A stretch of 64,000 nt of DNA from Oxalobacter sp. Lineage in GTDB: Bacteria > Pseudomonadota > Gammaproteobacteria > Burkholderiales > Burkholderiaceae_D. Position numbers and translations under genes: made by a program. Numbering within the stretch: the first letter of the stretch is position 1; each line of letters starts with the position of its first letter. Below the pieces are notes generated by a model. It made no database searches. It had not been told where the DNA came from and saw nothing but the letters and a program-made list of their open reading frames with translations. Location of the stretch: positions 1 to 64,000 of the forward strand of contig JAHAYL010000064.1 in assembly GCA_018384065.1 (NCBI GenBank). The letters run 5' to 3'. Below, piece by piece: positions 9,934 to 19,299 of the stretch.

Positions 9934-11115
9934 ATGTCTGACAACGAACATGCCTCATCGAAAGATTTCGTCCTGATCATGCTGGCGACTTTCTTTTTCA
10001 TGGGCTCCTATGTGATGGTCACCCCATTGCTGACAGGGTTCGCTGAAAGCCTTGGCTCCACCCATGTCATGATTGGGCTGATCGGTGGCGTGGCGAACAT
10101 CGTGGCACTTTTCTTCCGTCCCTTTGTCGGTGCCATCATCGGCAGGCACCGGAAAGTCAGGCTCTGCCTGATTGCCGGCATCCTGCAGCTGCTTGGAGCC
10201 ATCGGGTATTACTTCCTGTCTGACCCTTCCCTCATCCTCATCTGCCGTATCCTTGCCGGGGCTGGCTATGCGATGAGCTCACTCTGCCTCTCAACCTGGG
10301 TGGCTGAAATGATGCCTCCCCACCGCATCGGCTACGGCATCGCCATGTACGGCACGATGAACGCCTTGGCGATGGGACTTGCCCCAGCCTTCGGGGTACT
10401 CATCTACCAGCATCTCGGTTACCGGATGTCATTTGCCCTCGACATCTTCTTTGTCGTCGTCATGACCCTGCTGCCCTGCTTCATCAAACACAGCGGCAAC
10501 CCGCCAGTGGTCAAACATACCCCTGAAGAAATCCGGAAAGCCCGCTTCCAGTTCTTCCTGCCCGCCGTGCTGCCGGTCGCCGTCATCAGCCTGATGTTCA
10601 CCCTGCCTTATTACACGATGCAGACATTCATCGTCCGCTACACCGAAGTCCGGCATATCCCGGTCATGGTCAGCCTGTTCTTCCCCTGCTATGCCATCGT
10701 GCTCTTCCTGCTCCGGCTTGGTGCAAAAAGCCTGTTTGACCGCGTGGCTTTCATCTGGTTCATGCTGGCATCCTCCCTCTCAGCCGGTGTCGGCTATCTG
10801 GCACTGGTCTTCATGGAAGGCAATATGCTGATGTTCCTCGGTGCCGCCTGTATGGCAGGTGGTTTCGGGTTCGCCTTCTCAGTCTGCCAGTCGCATGCCA
10901 TCATCATTTCTGGCGAAGACCAGAAAGGGCTGGCGAACAGTACCTTCTACATCGGGGTGGATATCGGTATGTCAACAGGCCCCTTCCTGGGCGCAATGCT
11001 CTGGGAATACCTGCCGATTGAATGGTTCTTCTGGGTGCTGTTCCTCTTTGCCCCTGCCACACCACTGCTATGGCTGCTGACCAAGCCATTCAGGCGCGGT
11101 CCCAGACATGCGTAA
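9934..11115 (+). CDS. MFS transporter
   Basis: 393 aa hydrophobic; FFRPFVGAIIGRHRKVRL motif A-like loop. Confidence 0.88.
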   Translation: MSDNEHASSKDFVLIMLATFFFMGSYVMVTPLLTGFAESLGSTHVMIGLIGGVANIVALFFRPFVGAIIGRHRKVRLCLIAGILQLLGAIGYYFLSDPSLILICRILAGAGYAMSSLCLSTWVAEMMPPHRIGYGIAMYGTMNALAMGLAPAFGVLIYQHLGYRMSFALDIFFVVVMTLLPCFIKHSGNPPVVKHTPEEIRKARFQFFLPAVLPVAVISLMFTLPYYTMQTFIVRYTEVRHIPVMVSLFFPCYAIVLFLLRLGAKSLFDRVAFIWFMLASSLSAGVGYLALVFMEGNMLMFLGAACMAGGFGFAFSVCQSHAIIISGEDQKGLANSTFYIGVDIGMSTGPFLGAMLWEYLPIEWFFWVLFLFAPATPLLWLLTKPFRRGPRHA

Positions 11116-11300
11116 TACGCCTGATCCAGATTTCACAACAGACACTGATTTAAAAGACCCTTATCCATACCTTTGAAACAGCAGGGATGGATTGAAAGTC
11201 TTTTGTCATGGGCTGCCTGCAAGCCCCCAAAATGGGAATAGACAGGCTATAATCGGTAGAAAGAAGATGATAATCCATCAACCCCCGAACGGAGGATACC

Positions 11301-12188
11301 ATGCCAGAAAAACGCTACATTCTTACCGCAACAGACATGTCAGCCTGGGCAAAGCACGCCGAAAACAAAGGGGCAGCGCTCACGAAACTCGTGGGGAATG
11401 CAGAAATGCTCCTTGTCAACGTCCAGGAACAGGTGGAAGGTCTCTTTATGATGGCCTCAGCAGACGAATTCCTTGCACAGCAGTCCTATCGGCGGGAAGC
11501 AGAAAAAATCCTTCAGGAAACCGCCAGCCGGCTGTCTGAAAAAGAAGGCATTACCGTCACGCCAATCGTCTGCACCGGCAGTGTTTCCGAGGAAATCAAG
11601 GCACTGGTCAAAGAGAAAAATGCATCACTGCTCGTCATCGGTGCCCATGGGCAGGGATACCATTTCATGCCGATTATCGGGAATATCCCGGCAAAACTGA
11701 TCCAAGGCGGTCAATGTCCGACGCTCATCATCCGCCAGGAAGAAATGCGCCCTTACAAGAAGGTCTTGATACCGGTTGATTTTTCTGAAGTCTCCCTCAA
11801 CCAGGTCAAGCAGTCCTTGCCTTTCATCCCTGAAGACGCAGAAATCATCCTGATGAGTGTCTGTGGATCATCGGGTTCCGACAGTAAGTTCTATGCCAGT
11901 GTCAAACCAGAGATCCTTGAGGAATACCGCAATAAGGTCAAAGGTGAAGCCAATAAGAAAATCAATGCGCTGATCCAGCGGATTGATTCCCAGAGGAAAT
12001 TCCAGACCCACGTTGCGTTAGGCATCCCCCACAAGCTGATCTTGGATTACGTCAAAAATAACGGAATCGATTTGCTTGTATTGGGCAAACACCCACGCAT
12101 CAGGCTTGAAGACTACCTGGTTGGCAGCACGGTCCATTATGCAATCAACAGTGCAGAGTGTGATGTCATGATTACAACACCGGCATAA
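11301..12188 (+). CDS. universal stress protein, tandem UspA domains
   Basis: two UspA-like halves: LLVIGAHGQGYH and KKVLIPVDFSEVS...LLVLGKHPRIRLEDYLVGSTVHYAI. Confidence 0.88.
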   Translation: MPEKRYILTATDMSAWAKHAENKGAALTKLVGNAEMLLVNVQEQVEGLFMMASADEFLAQQSYRREAEKILQETASRLSEKEGITVTPIVCTGSVSEEIKALVKEKNASLLVIGAHGQGYHFMPIIGNIPAKLIQGGQCPTLIIRQEEMRPYKKVLIPVDFSEVSLNQVKQSLPFIPEDAEIILMSVCGSSGSDSKFYASVKPEILEEYRNKVKGEANKKINALIQRIDSQRKFQTHVALGIPHKLILDYVKNNGIDLLVLGKHPRIRLEDYLVGSTVHYAINSAECDVMITTPA

Positions 12189-12208
12189 CCGGATATCCGC
12201 ACCACGAA

Positions 12209-12245
12209 GGGATACGGTCTTTTGCCGTATCCCTTTCATTTTTCA
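12209..12245 (+). terminator. rho-independent terminator after usp
   Basis: GGGATACGG-tcttttg-CCGTATCCC followed by TTTCATTTTT. Confidence 0.8.
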
Positions 12246-12325
12246 AGCATCTCTGCATCCCCATTGGCATGCCTGCTGACAAAGCCCTTCAGTTGTGAAA
12301 TAAGATATGTGCAGAAATACGTTTA

Positions 12326-13990
12326 CTATGAAACTGATTTCAGGATTGAACGGGGTTCAATAATAAATCCCTGCCGTAGAATGTCCGCTTTTGCATCCTG
12401 ACTGCCCTTTTCCAAAGCCAATATAGCTTCTTGCCTGCCTGTATCAGGGCAGAAAATCTTTCCATTCAGCAATTTGAAATTCTGGACAACCCGTGCAGTA
12501 AAATCTGCCCTCTCTTCAACCTTCAAAGTATAAAAATCATAATGACCAACCAACATCTGCAGGATTTCTTTACGGAATTTCTGACGGACATTCTCTTTGA
12601 ATGCCGCTTTCTTCAAATCATTCGCCCCTGCATACAACGCAAGAACAAACAGGAAATTGATGTCGTAATGCGATAACAACAAAGTATCGCGGTCGAAGAG
12701 ACGGTTCTGGAAATGGTGGGACATCCTATCTTCATCCTTTCTATGGATAAGATTATCTGCCCGATAATCCAAGGTATCGTCCAATTTGGCACTGATGAAA
12801 AAGTTGGGGGTGATGTTATAGCCTTCAGTCAGTTCATCGCGGTAGCGCAATGCGCTTGTACCTGAAGAGGTGTCCAACAATAAATCAAGGTTGTACTGAA
12901 TCACATTCCTTGCATAAGTATATTGCTTATATCGGGAGCCTCCCTTTACCTGATGTCCAATCTTGTAATACTTGCTGTCACCGATGTAATAGATGTCTTC
13001 AGGACTGACCAAAGATTCATATGGATAGATATGGTCAACAATCTTGCCATCCGCCTGCTCTTTCAAACCAGCAGGAACCTGCTTATCACTCAGCAATTCA
13101 TCAATCATCGCTTCAAAAACGATATTGAAGTCCTTGACCATCAGATAATCGGTATTCTGCTGAGCCGAATGGATGCTTTCTGATAACGCAAAAAAATCAT
13201 GACAAAACTGCCACAGCAAGCGTGCCCTGTCTGAGAAATACCGGTGTTTGATTTTCTGCAACCGGACTGTCCCGTAATGCTTGAGCCAATGCGTAAACTC
13301 TTTACCGGTAATCAGATCATAGTTCGCATCAATACCCACGGAGAACCCGTATTCAACCTTGATATACCGCAGGATTGAAAAGAAGATGACAAACAGCTCT
13401 TCGTCATAGTTGATTTGCTTACGCCTGACAGTAGGATTCAGGTAGATAGGTGAACCATTCTGAAAAATCGGCTGCTGTTTGGTGATTGTCCGATGCCAGT
13501 TGATTTTGCCATGTCCGCTGTGCATATTCCGCAAGGTGAACATGACCCAATTCCGGTTTTCCTGATGGAAACGCAGAAGCGACAGCACGATATCCAGCAA
13601 CGTATTGCTGACAGAACGTTTTGAACTATCCAGACGCGAGAAAGATTTCTCATAAGTTACAGAACTTTCTGGATTCAGTCTGCGGAACTCCTTGACTGTC
13701 CGATAAATCCAAAGAGAAAACCTGTAAAGAAAATCCTTATCCTCCTTGGCAATCTGGTCTGAGTCTGCATCTATCAATGCTTCTGGTCTGTACTTTCCAA
13801 GCACCCTGTCTTTTTCATCAAGAAGCACTTTTGGCAAGAAAAAAACACAATCCCTGATTTCTTGACTGAAACAATACCCGACATAATCCAAAGCGACCTG
13901 CCCCGCTTTGTTCTCAAGCAGTTCAAACCCTTTCAGGACACCGTCCAATGCCCCCGAAGGATATGGGTATCCCTCAAGAATCAGTTTCAT
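12326..13990 (-). CDS. McrC-like / LlaJI-type restriction endonuclease subunit
   Basis: 554 aa; directly downstream of McrB-like GTPase; VEDFNIVFEAMIDELL-like region and IYYIGDSKYYKIG (nuclease D-x-K type motif). Confidence 0.75.
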   Translation of the reverse strand: MKLILEGYPYPSGALDGVLKGFELLENKAGQVALDYVGYCFSQEIRDCVFFLPKVLLDEKDRVLGKYRPEALIDADSDQIAKEDKDFLYRFSLWIYRTVKEFRRLNPESSVTYEKSFSRLDSSKRSVSNTLLDIVLSLLRFHQENRNWVMFTLRNMHSGHGKINWHRTITKQQPIFQNGSPIYLNPTVRRKQINYDEELFVIFFSILRYIKVEYGFSVGIDANYDLITGKEFTHWLKHYGTVRLQKIKHRYFSDRARLLWQFCHDFFALSESIHSAQQNTDYLMVKDFNIVFEAMIDELLSDKQVPAGLKEQADGKIVDHIYPYESLVSPEDIYYIGDSKYYKIGHQVKGGSRYKQYTYARNVIQYNLDLLLDTSSGTSALRYRDELTEGYNITPNFFISAKLDDTLDYRADNLIHRKDEDRMSHHFQNRLFDRDTLLLSHYDINFLFVLALYAGANDLKKAAFKENVRQKFRKEILQMLVGHYDFYTLKVEERADFTARVVQNFKLLNGKIFCPDTGRQEAILALEKGSQDAKADILRQGFIIEPRSILKSVS

Positions 13991-13992
13991 GA

Positions 13993-15405
13993 TTATGCTG
14001 ATGATTCCACTGGCTCTGAGGATTCAGATTGTATCGGTTCCATTCCCAATCCTCTGAGGAACCGTTCAGTCATTGCCTCATCTACTTTATTGGTACCTGA
14101 GAAAAAATGCCGGAACCGAACAACCTGGGTATCCCCACCAGATTTGAGGACAAATGGCGAATCACCATCTTGACTATAATCTTTGAAAACATCATTCCAA
14201 AGATAGGAAACCACTTTGGACTCAAAACGGTCTGCAGAAATCATGCCATTTTCATCTGCTTGGGCAAACCAATAACCAATCTGTTTGTCTTCAGATTCAG
14301 TTACCTGTTCGATACGGGTATTGATTTTCTCGACAAAAGACCATCAATCATATTCATTACCAGCCACGGCAATTCGATGGTTTCTCTTCTCATCAACAAT
14401 CGGCATATACTGCCAATCCCAACGGCGCTTGAAAGCACTGTCTATCGAAAACAGTGACTGGTCAGACGTATTCATCGTTGCATAGATATGCAGATTGGCA
14501 GGCAGTTTCATAATATCGCCAATCTGGATAGGAATATTATCAATCTGATTTTCTGCACCTAGGAAAGCCTCTTTCAAATACTGCTGCAAATCTTTATCAG
14601 GTTTTACATCATAACTGGATACACCATTAGAGTCTCGGTCAAGCAATTGGAAAATATCACCAAAAATCTGGGCACAGTTACCACGATTGATTTCTTCGAT
14701 GATAAGGAAAAAATCCCGATGAGGATTCCGCCACGCCTTCACATAAGCTGTTGTAAAGGCCTGTGGTACATATTTATACTGGATTTTCCCTTCATTATCT
14801 GCGACTGGCTTATAACAACCAACAAACGATGCATAATCTGTGTCTGGATGAAATGCGGTACGGATACAACACTCTTTATCATTGTTCACACATGCTAAAG
14901 TGATGTCATCAATATATTTGGACTTCCCTGTTCCCGGTGCCCCAAAACAGATAATTTGATAAGGAATTTTCTGTCGATAATTGTAAACCTTTTCTTTTTC
15001 TGACAAATAAGGAAATAACTCTTTAGATTCTTTTGAAATTTCAGTTTCTTCCCCTATTATAAGATTTTTAATGTTCTGAAATTTCCCAATAACTTTCTTA
15101 GCATATTGTAGCCTTTCCAATAACCCCAGCATTCTATTCTCAATACCAGAACCTGTATTTGATAGAACAGAAATTCCTGAAACAATAGGAAGACCTTTCT
15201 TAATCATAAGATGAGATATGTTACCCATTCGGCGTTCAACAGATCCTTTTGTTCTTCCATCGGTATATTTCTCTGCAATATTCCTATATAAAGCCTGCTT
15301 ATTATATTTCTTACCTGATTTATCTAAGTCAATCATTATTAAATAAGCAATTAAGGTAATTTCAAGCTCTTCATCAGACCAATTATTCTCTGCCATAACT
15401 TTCAC
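13993..15405 (-). pseudogene. McrB-like AAA+ restriction ATPase interrupted by one in-frame TGA (14344-14346)
   Basis: GAPGTGKSK Walker A, LIIEEINRGN Walker B, MNTSDQSLFSIDSAFKRRW; reading through TGA in the same frame gives ..NEYD*WSFVEKINTRIEQVTESEDKQIGYWFAQADENGMISADRF.., continuous with ORF 13993..14244. Confidence 0.8.
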
Positions 15406-15865
15406 TCATTAGGTAAGTTCACATCTGAATTATAGTAATGCATTTCTTTGTAAATTCCAAAAATTATCTTTAATGAAGTTGATTCTTCACCGTCTATGCA
15501 TTGCTTTGGAAGACATGGACCAACAAATCAAGCCAATGGCACAACACCTACACCATTAAGGGGTTTTATGGGAAATCAACTAAAAACAAAACCATTATAG
15601 GATTTCACTCCAACTTTTTCAGACTCCCATGAAAAAACGGGAGGAGACTCCGTGATTCTTACTGAATTGATAGTTCATCTGAGGAACTAAAACTGTTACA
15701 TTCCAATCTTGCATTCACTTGAACCGATTGACCGTCTGTCTGCTTCTCTTATAGTGGACTGACTTTTTTCCACCATCTTCATCACAAAAAATATCACAAA
15801 ACGCTGACAATCGTGTTAAAGTTGAGAAAACCTATCTGATACCTACGACCTCGACAGGGACAAAT

Positions 15866-16141
15866 ATGGATTTTTATACGGTAAGGGACTTGAGAAATAC
15901 CCCAAAAAGTATCTGGGAAAACCTTGAGGCAGACGGTCAGGTTGTCATCACCAACAATGGCAAACCCGCCGCCTTGATGATCAATATCGCTGACGGCAGT
16001 TTCGAAGAAACCGTCAAGGCTGTCCGCCAAGCAAAAGCAATGATTGCCTTCAATGCCATGCGGGCAAGAGCGGCATCGGCGGGTTTCATGACAGATGCAG
16101 AAATCGAAGCAGAAATCAATGCCGCACGCCTTGGGGAATAA
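15866..16141 (+). CDS. Phd/YefM-type antitoxin
   Basis: TVRDLRNTPKSIWENLEADGQVVITNNGKPAALMINI. Confidence 0.85.
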   Translation: MDFYTVRDLRNTPKSIWENLEADGQVVITNNGKPAALMINIADGSFEETVKAVRQAKAMIAFNAMRARAASAGFMTDAEIEAEINAARLGE

Positions 16142-16545
16142 TGTTTATGCTGGTAGTGATTGATACCAACATTCTCGTCTCAGCCTTATGGTCCAGAAAT
16201 GGAGCCCCTGCAAAAATCCTCGGCTTGGTCATCAACGGAAATATCACACCCTGTTATGACTGGCGGATCCTTTCTGAATATCAAGAAGTCCTTAGCCGTC
16301 CAAAATTCCGGTTTTCTCCAGCGGAAACCAATGCCTTGCTGGATTGGATCAAAACTTCTGGAAATTCTGTCATTGCCAATCCTGTGGAAGAGGTATTCAG
16401 TGATGAATCTGACAAGAAATTCTATGAAGTGGCAAGAACCTGCAATGCTGCGCTGGTCACAGGGAATCTGAAGCATTACCCCAAAAACCACTTGGTCTGC
16501 GATGTCCAGACATTCCTTACACGGTACAGAACGGATTCAGGATAA
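16141..16545 (+). CDS. PIN-domain toxin
   Basis: VIDTNILVSALWSRNGAPAKIL...SDESDKKFYEVA..ALVTGNLKHYP; overlaps antitoxin stop. Confidence 0.88.
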   Translation: MFMLVVIDTNILVSALWSRNGAPAKILGLVINGNITPCYDWRILSEYQEVLSRPKFRFSPAETNALLDWIKTSGNSVIANPVEEVFSDESDKKFYEVARTCNAALVTGNLKHYPKNHLVCDVQTFLTRYRTDSG

Positions 16546-16584
16546 CAGGCTTACTGGTTAGAAATCAGCATTGGTACCGATTTA

Positions 16585-18336
16585 TCAAGCTGGTACCAAT
16601 GCTGTATCCGGTTCTGACAATGCCTTTTCTTTTGGCTGGCTGCCTGAACGGCTATTCCACAGGTCAATATGGCGGTAGGTGCCCAGCCCTTTCGGTTCGC
16701 GGTGTGCAATGACAATGATGCTGCTTTGCGGCAGCTGTGTCCTGATCAGGTTGTACAGTTTTTCTTCTGCCTCGATATCCAATGAACTGGTGCCTTCATC
16801 CAGGAATATCCAATCAGGTTCCGCATAGAGGATCCGCGCTATCTGCAGCCGTTGCAGTTCCCCGCCTGACAGCCGGTAGTCATCGCCGATATCGGTTGCT
16901 TTCTTCAACTGTTCCTGATGCCGTGCTTCATTGAGCCCGACCAGCTGCAGCAGGTTTTGGATTTTTTCCATGTCCTCGGGGGCTTCAGGGTAAGCGACGC
17001 ATTCCGCCAGGCTGCCCAGAGGCAGATAGGCTTTCTGTGGGGAAAAGACAATCTTCCCCTGTGGAACAGCAAGCCTGCCACTGCAATACGGCCAGATGCC
17101 GGAGAGGGTTTTCAGCAGGGTTGATTTGCCGATGCCGGAGGGGCCATCAATCCAGACGGTATCGCCGGGCTGGATGGTCAGGTCATCTATATGAAGGAGT
17201 TCCTTGCCCGAAGGGTCTTTCACGGTCAGGTCATTGACATGGAATGCACCGTCTTTGGTTTCTGTCTTTTCAACTGGCTGGGGCATTTCTGCGACGGCAT
17301 CCATTTCCTGCAGGAAATTGGCAAGACGGTTGGTGGTTGCGCTCAGTTCCGCCAGTTCCCGGTAGGAGAAGATGAACCAGGACATGGTGGTGACCAGACG
17401 CATGAACGCAGACCCGAGCTGCATCAGGCCGCCCAGTGCCACATGCCCTGCCAGATAGGCGGGAAATGCCAGGAAGGTCGGGATACGCAGGACGGTCATG
17501 TAGTATGGCCGGGTGAAAAGCCCCAAGATGAATTCCCGGTTGATTCGCTGCCGCCAGTTGTCGAGGATCCTGATGTAGCGGTTGTCGATGATCTTGCGTT
17601 CTGCATTCTCGCCGTTTTCCAAGGCAACGGCTTCCTTGAATTCCCTGATCCTTGCCAGTGCAAAACGCATGTCTGCCTCACGGTGCTGCTGGATGACATT
17701 CAAGCGCATCAGCGGAGAGCCCATCCAATGGGTCAAGGTGCTGGAAATGAGCACATAAATCGGCGCAACGATGATCAGGTAATGTTCAATGTAGTATGTT
17801 TCACCGAACATCGTGATTTCGAGCGGGAACGCAGACAGTTTCCAGAGGATGAAGACGTAGGTGGAAAGACTGATGACGGCACTGATCAGGTCCAGAGCCT
17901 TGCCGGTCAGGCGGTCCACAAAAAGGCGGCAGTCTTCTGAGATACGCTGGTCAGGGTTGTCCAGTTTGGAGCTTTCATCGGTATTCAGGTGCCAGAATGC
18001 CTTGTTGGAAAACCAGCGTCCCAAGAAGGTGTTGGTCAAGACTGTCCGCCAACGGATCTGTACGAGCTGCCGGAGATAGGTCGCCACCAGATACTGGAAC
18101 GCATTGATGCCTGTGATGATGCCGAACACCCCGATCTGATACAACGCACCAGTTGCATCATATTTCTCCAACGCACTGTAGAAGTCTTTGTTCCACATGA
18201 TCATCTTCATGGAAAGGTAGATTTCCAGCAGGTTGAGCCCGAGGATGATGCAGCAGTAGAGGATGCCGACTTTACCGCCCGGTCCCTTGATGCATATGGA
18301 AGCCAGGTTGAAGATGCGTTTGAGTGTCCTGTTCAT
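16585..18336 (-). CDS. SbmA/BacA-like (YddA family) ABC transporter, fused TMD-NBD
   Basis: GPSGIGKSTLLKTLSGIWP Walker A, LSGGELQRLQIARILYAEPDWIFLDEGTSSLD; LDNPDQRISEDCRLF. Confidence 0.88.
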   Translation of the reverse strand: MNRTLKRIFNLASICIKGPGGKVGILYCCIILGLNLLEIYLSMKMIMWNKDFYSALEKYDATGALYQIGVFGIITGINAFQYLVATYLRQLVQIRWRTVLTNTFLGRWFSNKAFWHLNTDESSKLDNPDQRISEDCRLFVDRLTGKALDLISAVISLSTYVFILWKLSAFPLEITMFGETYYIEHYLIIVAPIYVLISSTLTHWMGSPLMRLNVIQQHREADMRFALARIREFKEAVALENGENAERKIIDNRYIRILDNWRQRINREFILGLFTRPYYMTVLRIPTFLAFPAYLAGHVALGGLMQLGSAFMRLVTTMSWFIFSYRELAELSATTNRLANFLQEMDAVAEMPQPVEKTETKDGAFHVNDLTVKDPSGKELLHIDDLTIQPGDTVWIDGPSGIGKSTLLKTLSGIWPYCSGRLAVPQGKIVFSPQKAYLPLGSLAECVAYPEAPEDMEKIQNLLQLVGLNEARHQEQLKKATDIGDDYRLSGGELQRLQIARILYAEPDWIFLDEGTSSLDIEAEEKLYNLIRTQLPQSSIIVIAHREPKGLGTYRHIDLWNSRSGSQPKEKALSEPDTALVPA

Positions 18337-18360
18337 GGTGCGTTGTTTCTGATGTCTGGT

Positions 18361-19284
18361 TTATGCGTTGCTGTCTTTGTTTTCCTGACGCCGTTTGGGC
18401 ATACGGCGTTCTGGAACAGGTTCAGGCAGGTCCAACCGGAAGACAGCATCGGCGAAGGATTGGTCAGGTGCACCGTCTTCCCCGGGAATGTCAGGGCGCA
18501 GCTGCCAATTCTCACTTTGCGAAGGCAGCAGCACCGCTGTATCGGTGATGCCCAGGTCAGCCAGCTGATAAGGGGTACCGAAGCGGTATTCCAGATGCCC
18601 CCTGCCGATGATGCCGATGATGAGCGGTGGATTGGCTGGGTCGGATTCTTTCAGGGCATGTGCGATGTTGCAGGCGAATGCCCTGTCCCAAGTCTGCATC
18701 GCACGCATGAACCTGCCACCATCAACCGGGATGTTCCCACGCCCTCCAGCATTGCCGCCTGTCATCGCCAACAGGTGCCTGACATAGCTGGGCAGTGGCG
18801 GTGCGGAAGGGGTCAGTCCATCCCGTTCTTCAACCGGAATGGCATCCCAGCCTTCCTTGCCGACACGGGTGACGAGTTCGCGGTAGCAGTTGAGCGCAAG
18901 CATCCTGACACCGTTCTGGCGGCAGAAATGGAACAGGGGCAGATAGAGTTCCGGCGGGAAGCCCCAGACGGTTTTCCATTCTGATTTTTCAAGGAAGTCC
19001 GCTGTATCCAACCTGCCTGCCACCCACTCATCCAGTACAGGCTGAATCCGGCGTGGGAACATCTCGAAGCCCATCATCATGTTGGGCCGCCGTGCATAGA
19101 GGAAAGCCGCTGTATGCAACTGCCAGCGGTGGATTTCTGCAATGTCATGGGTTTCGCCCAGCATGACGACAGATTTTGCTGCCATTTTTTCCATCAGCGC
19201 TGAAAAGGGAATGGATTGCCCCGTTGCCGGAGCAATCCATGTGCCGCGCTGATGGAAAACAGAATCATTCTGTTTTTCCATCAA
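18361..19284 (-). CDS. ChaN family (heme-binding-like) protein
   Basis: VMLGETHDIAEIHRWQ...GFEMFPRRIQPVLDEW motifs. Confidence 0.82.
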   Translation of the reverse strand: MMEKQNDSVFHQRGTWIAPATGQSIPFSALMEKMAAKSVVMLGETHDIAEIHRWQLHTAAFLYARRPNMMMGFEMFPRRIQPVLDEWVAGRLDTADFLEKSEWKTVWGFPPELYLPLFHFCRQNGVRMLALNCYRELVTRVGKEGWDAIPVEERDGLTPSAPPLPSYVRHLLAMTGGNAGGRGNIPVDGGRFMRAMQTWDRAFACNIAHALKESDPANPPLIIGIIGRGHLEYRFGTPYQLADLGITDTAVLLPSQSENWQLRPDIPGEDGAPDQSFADAVFRLDLPEPVPERRMPKRRQENKDSNA

Positions 19285-19299
19285 GTCCTCCTACGAAAA

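Noticed and set aside
15420-15860. Possible decayed transposase between McrB-like gene and TA pair
   Set aside because: Short fragments looked vaguely transposase-like but no motif, frame or terminal repeats could be supported
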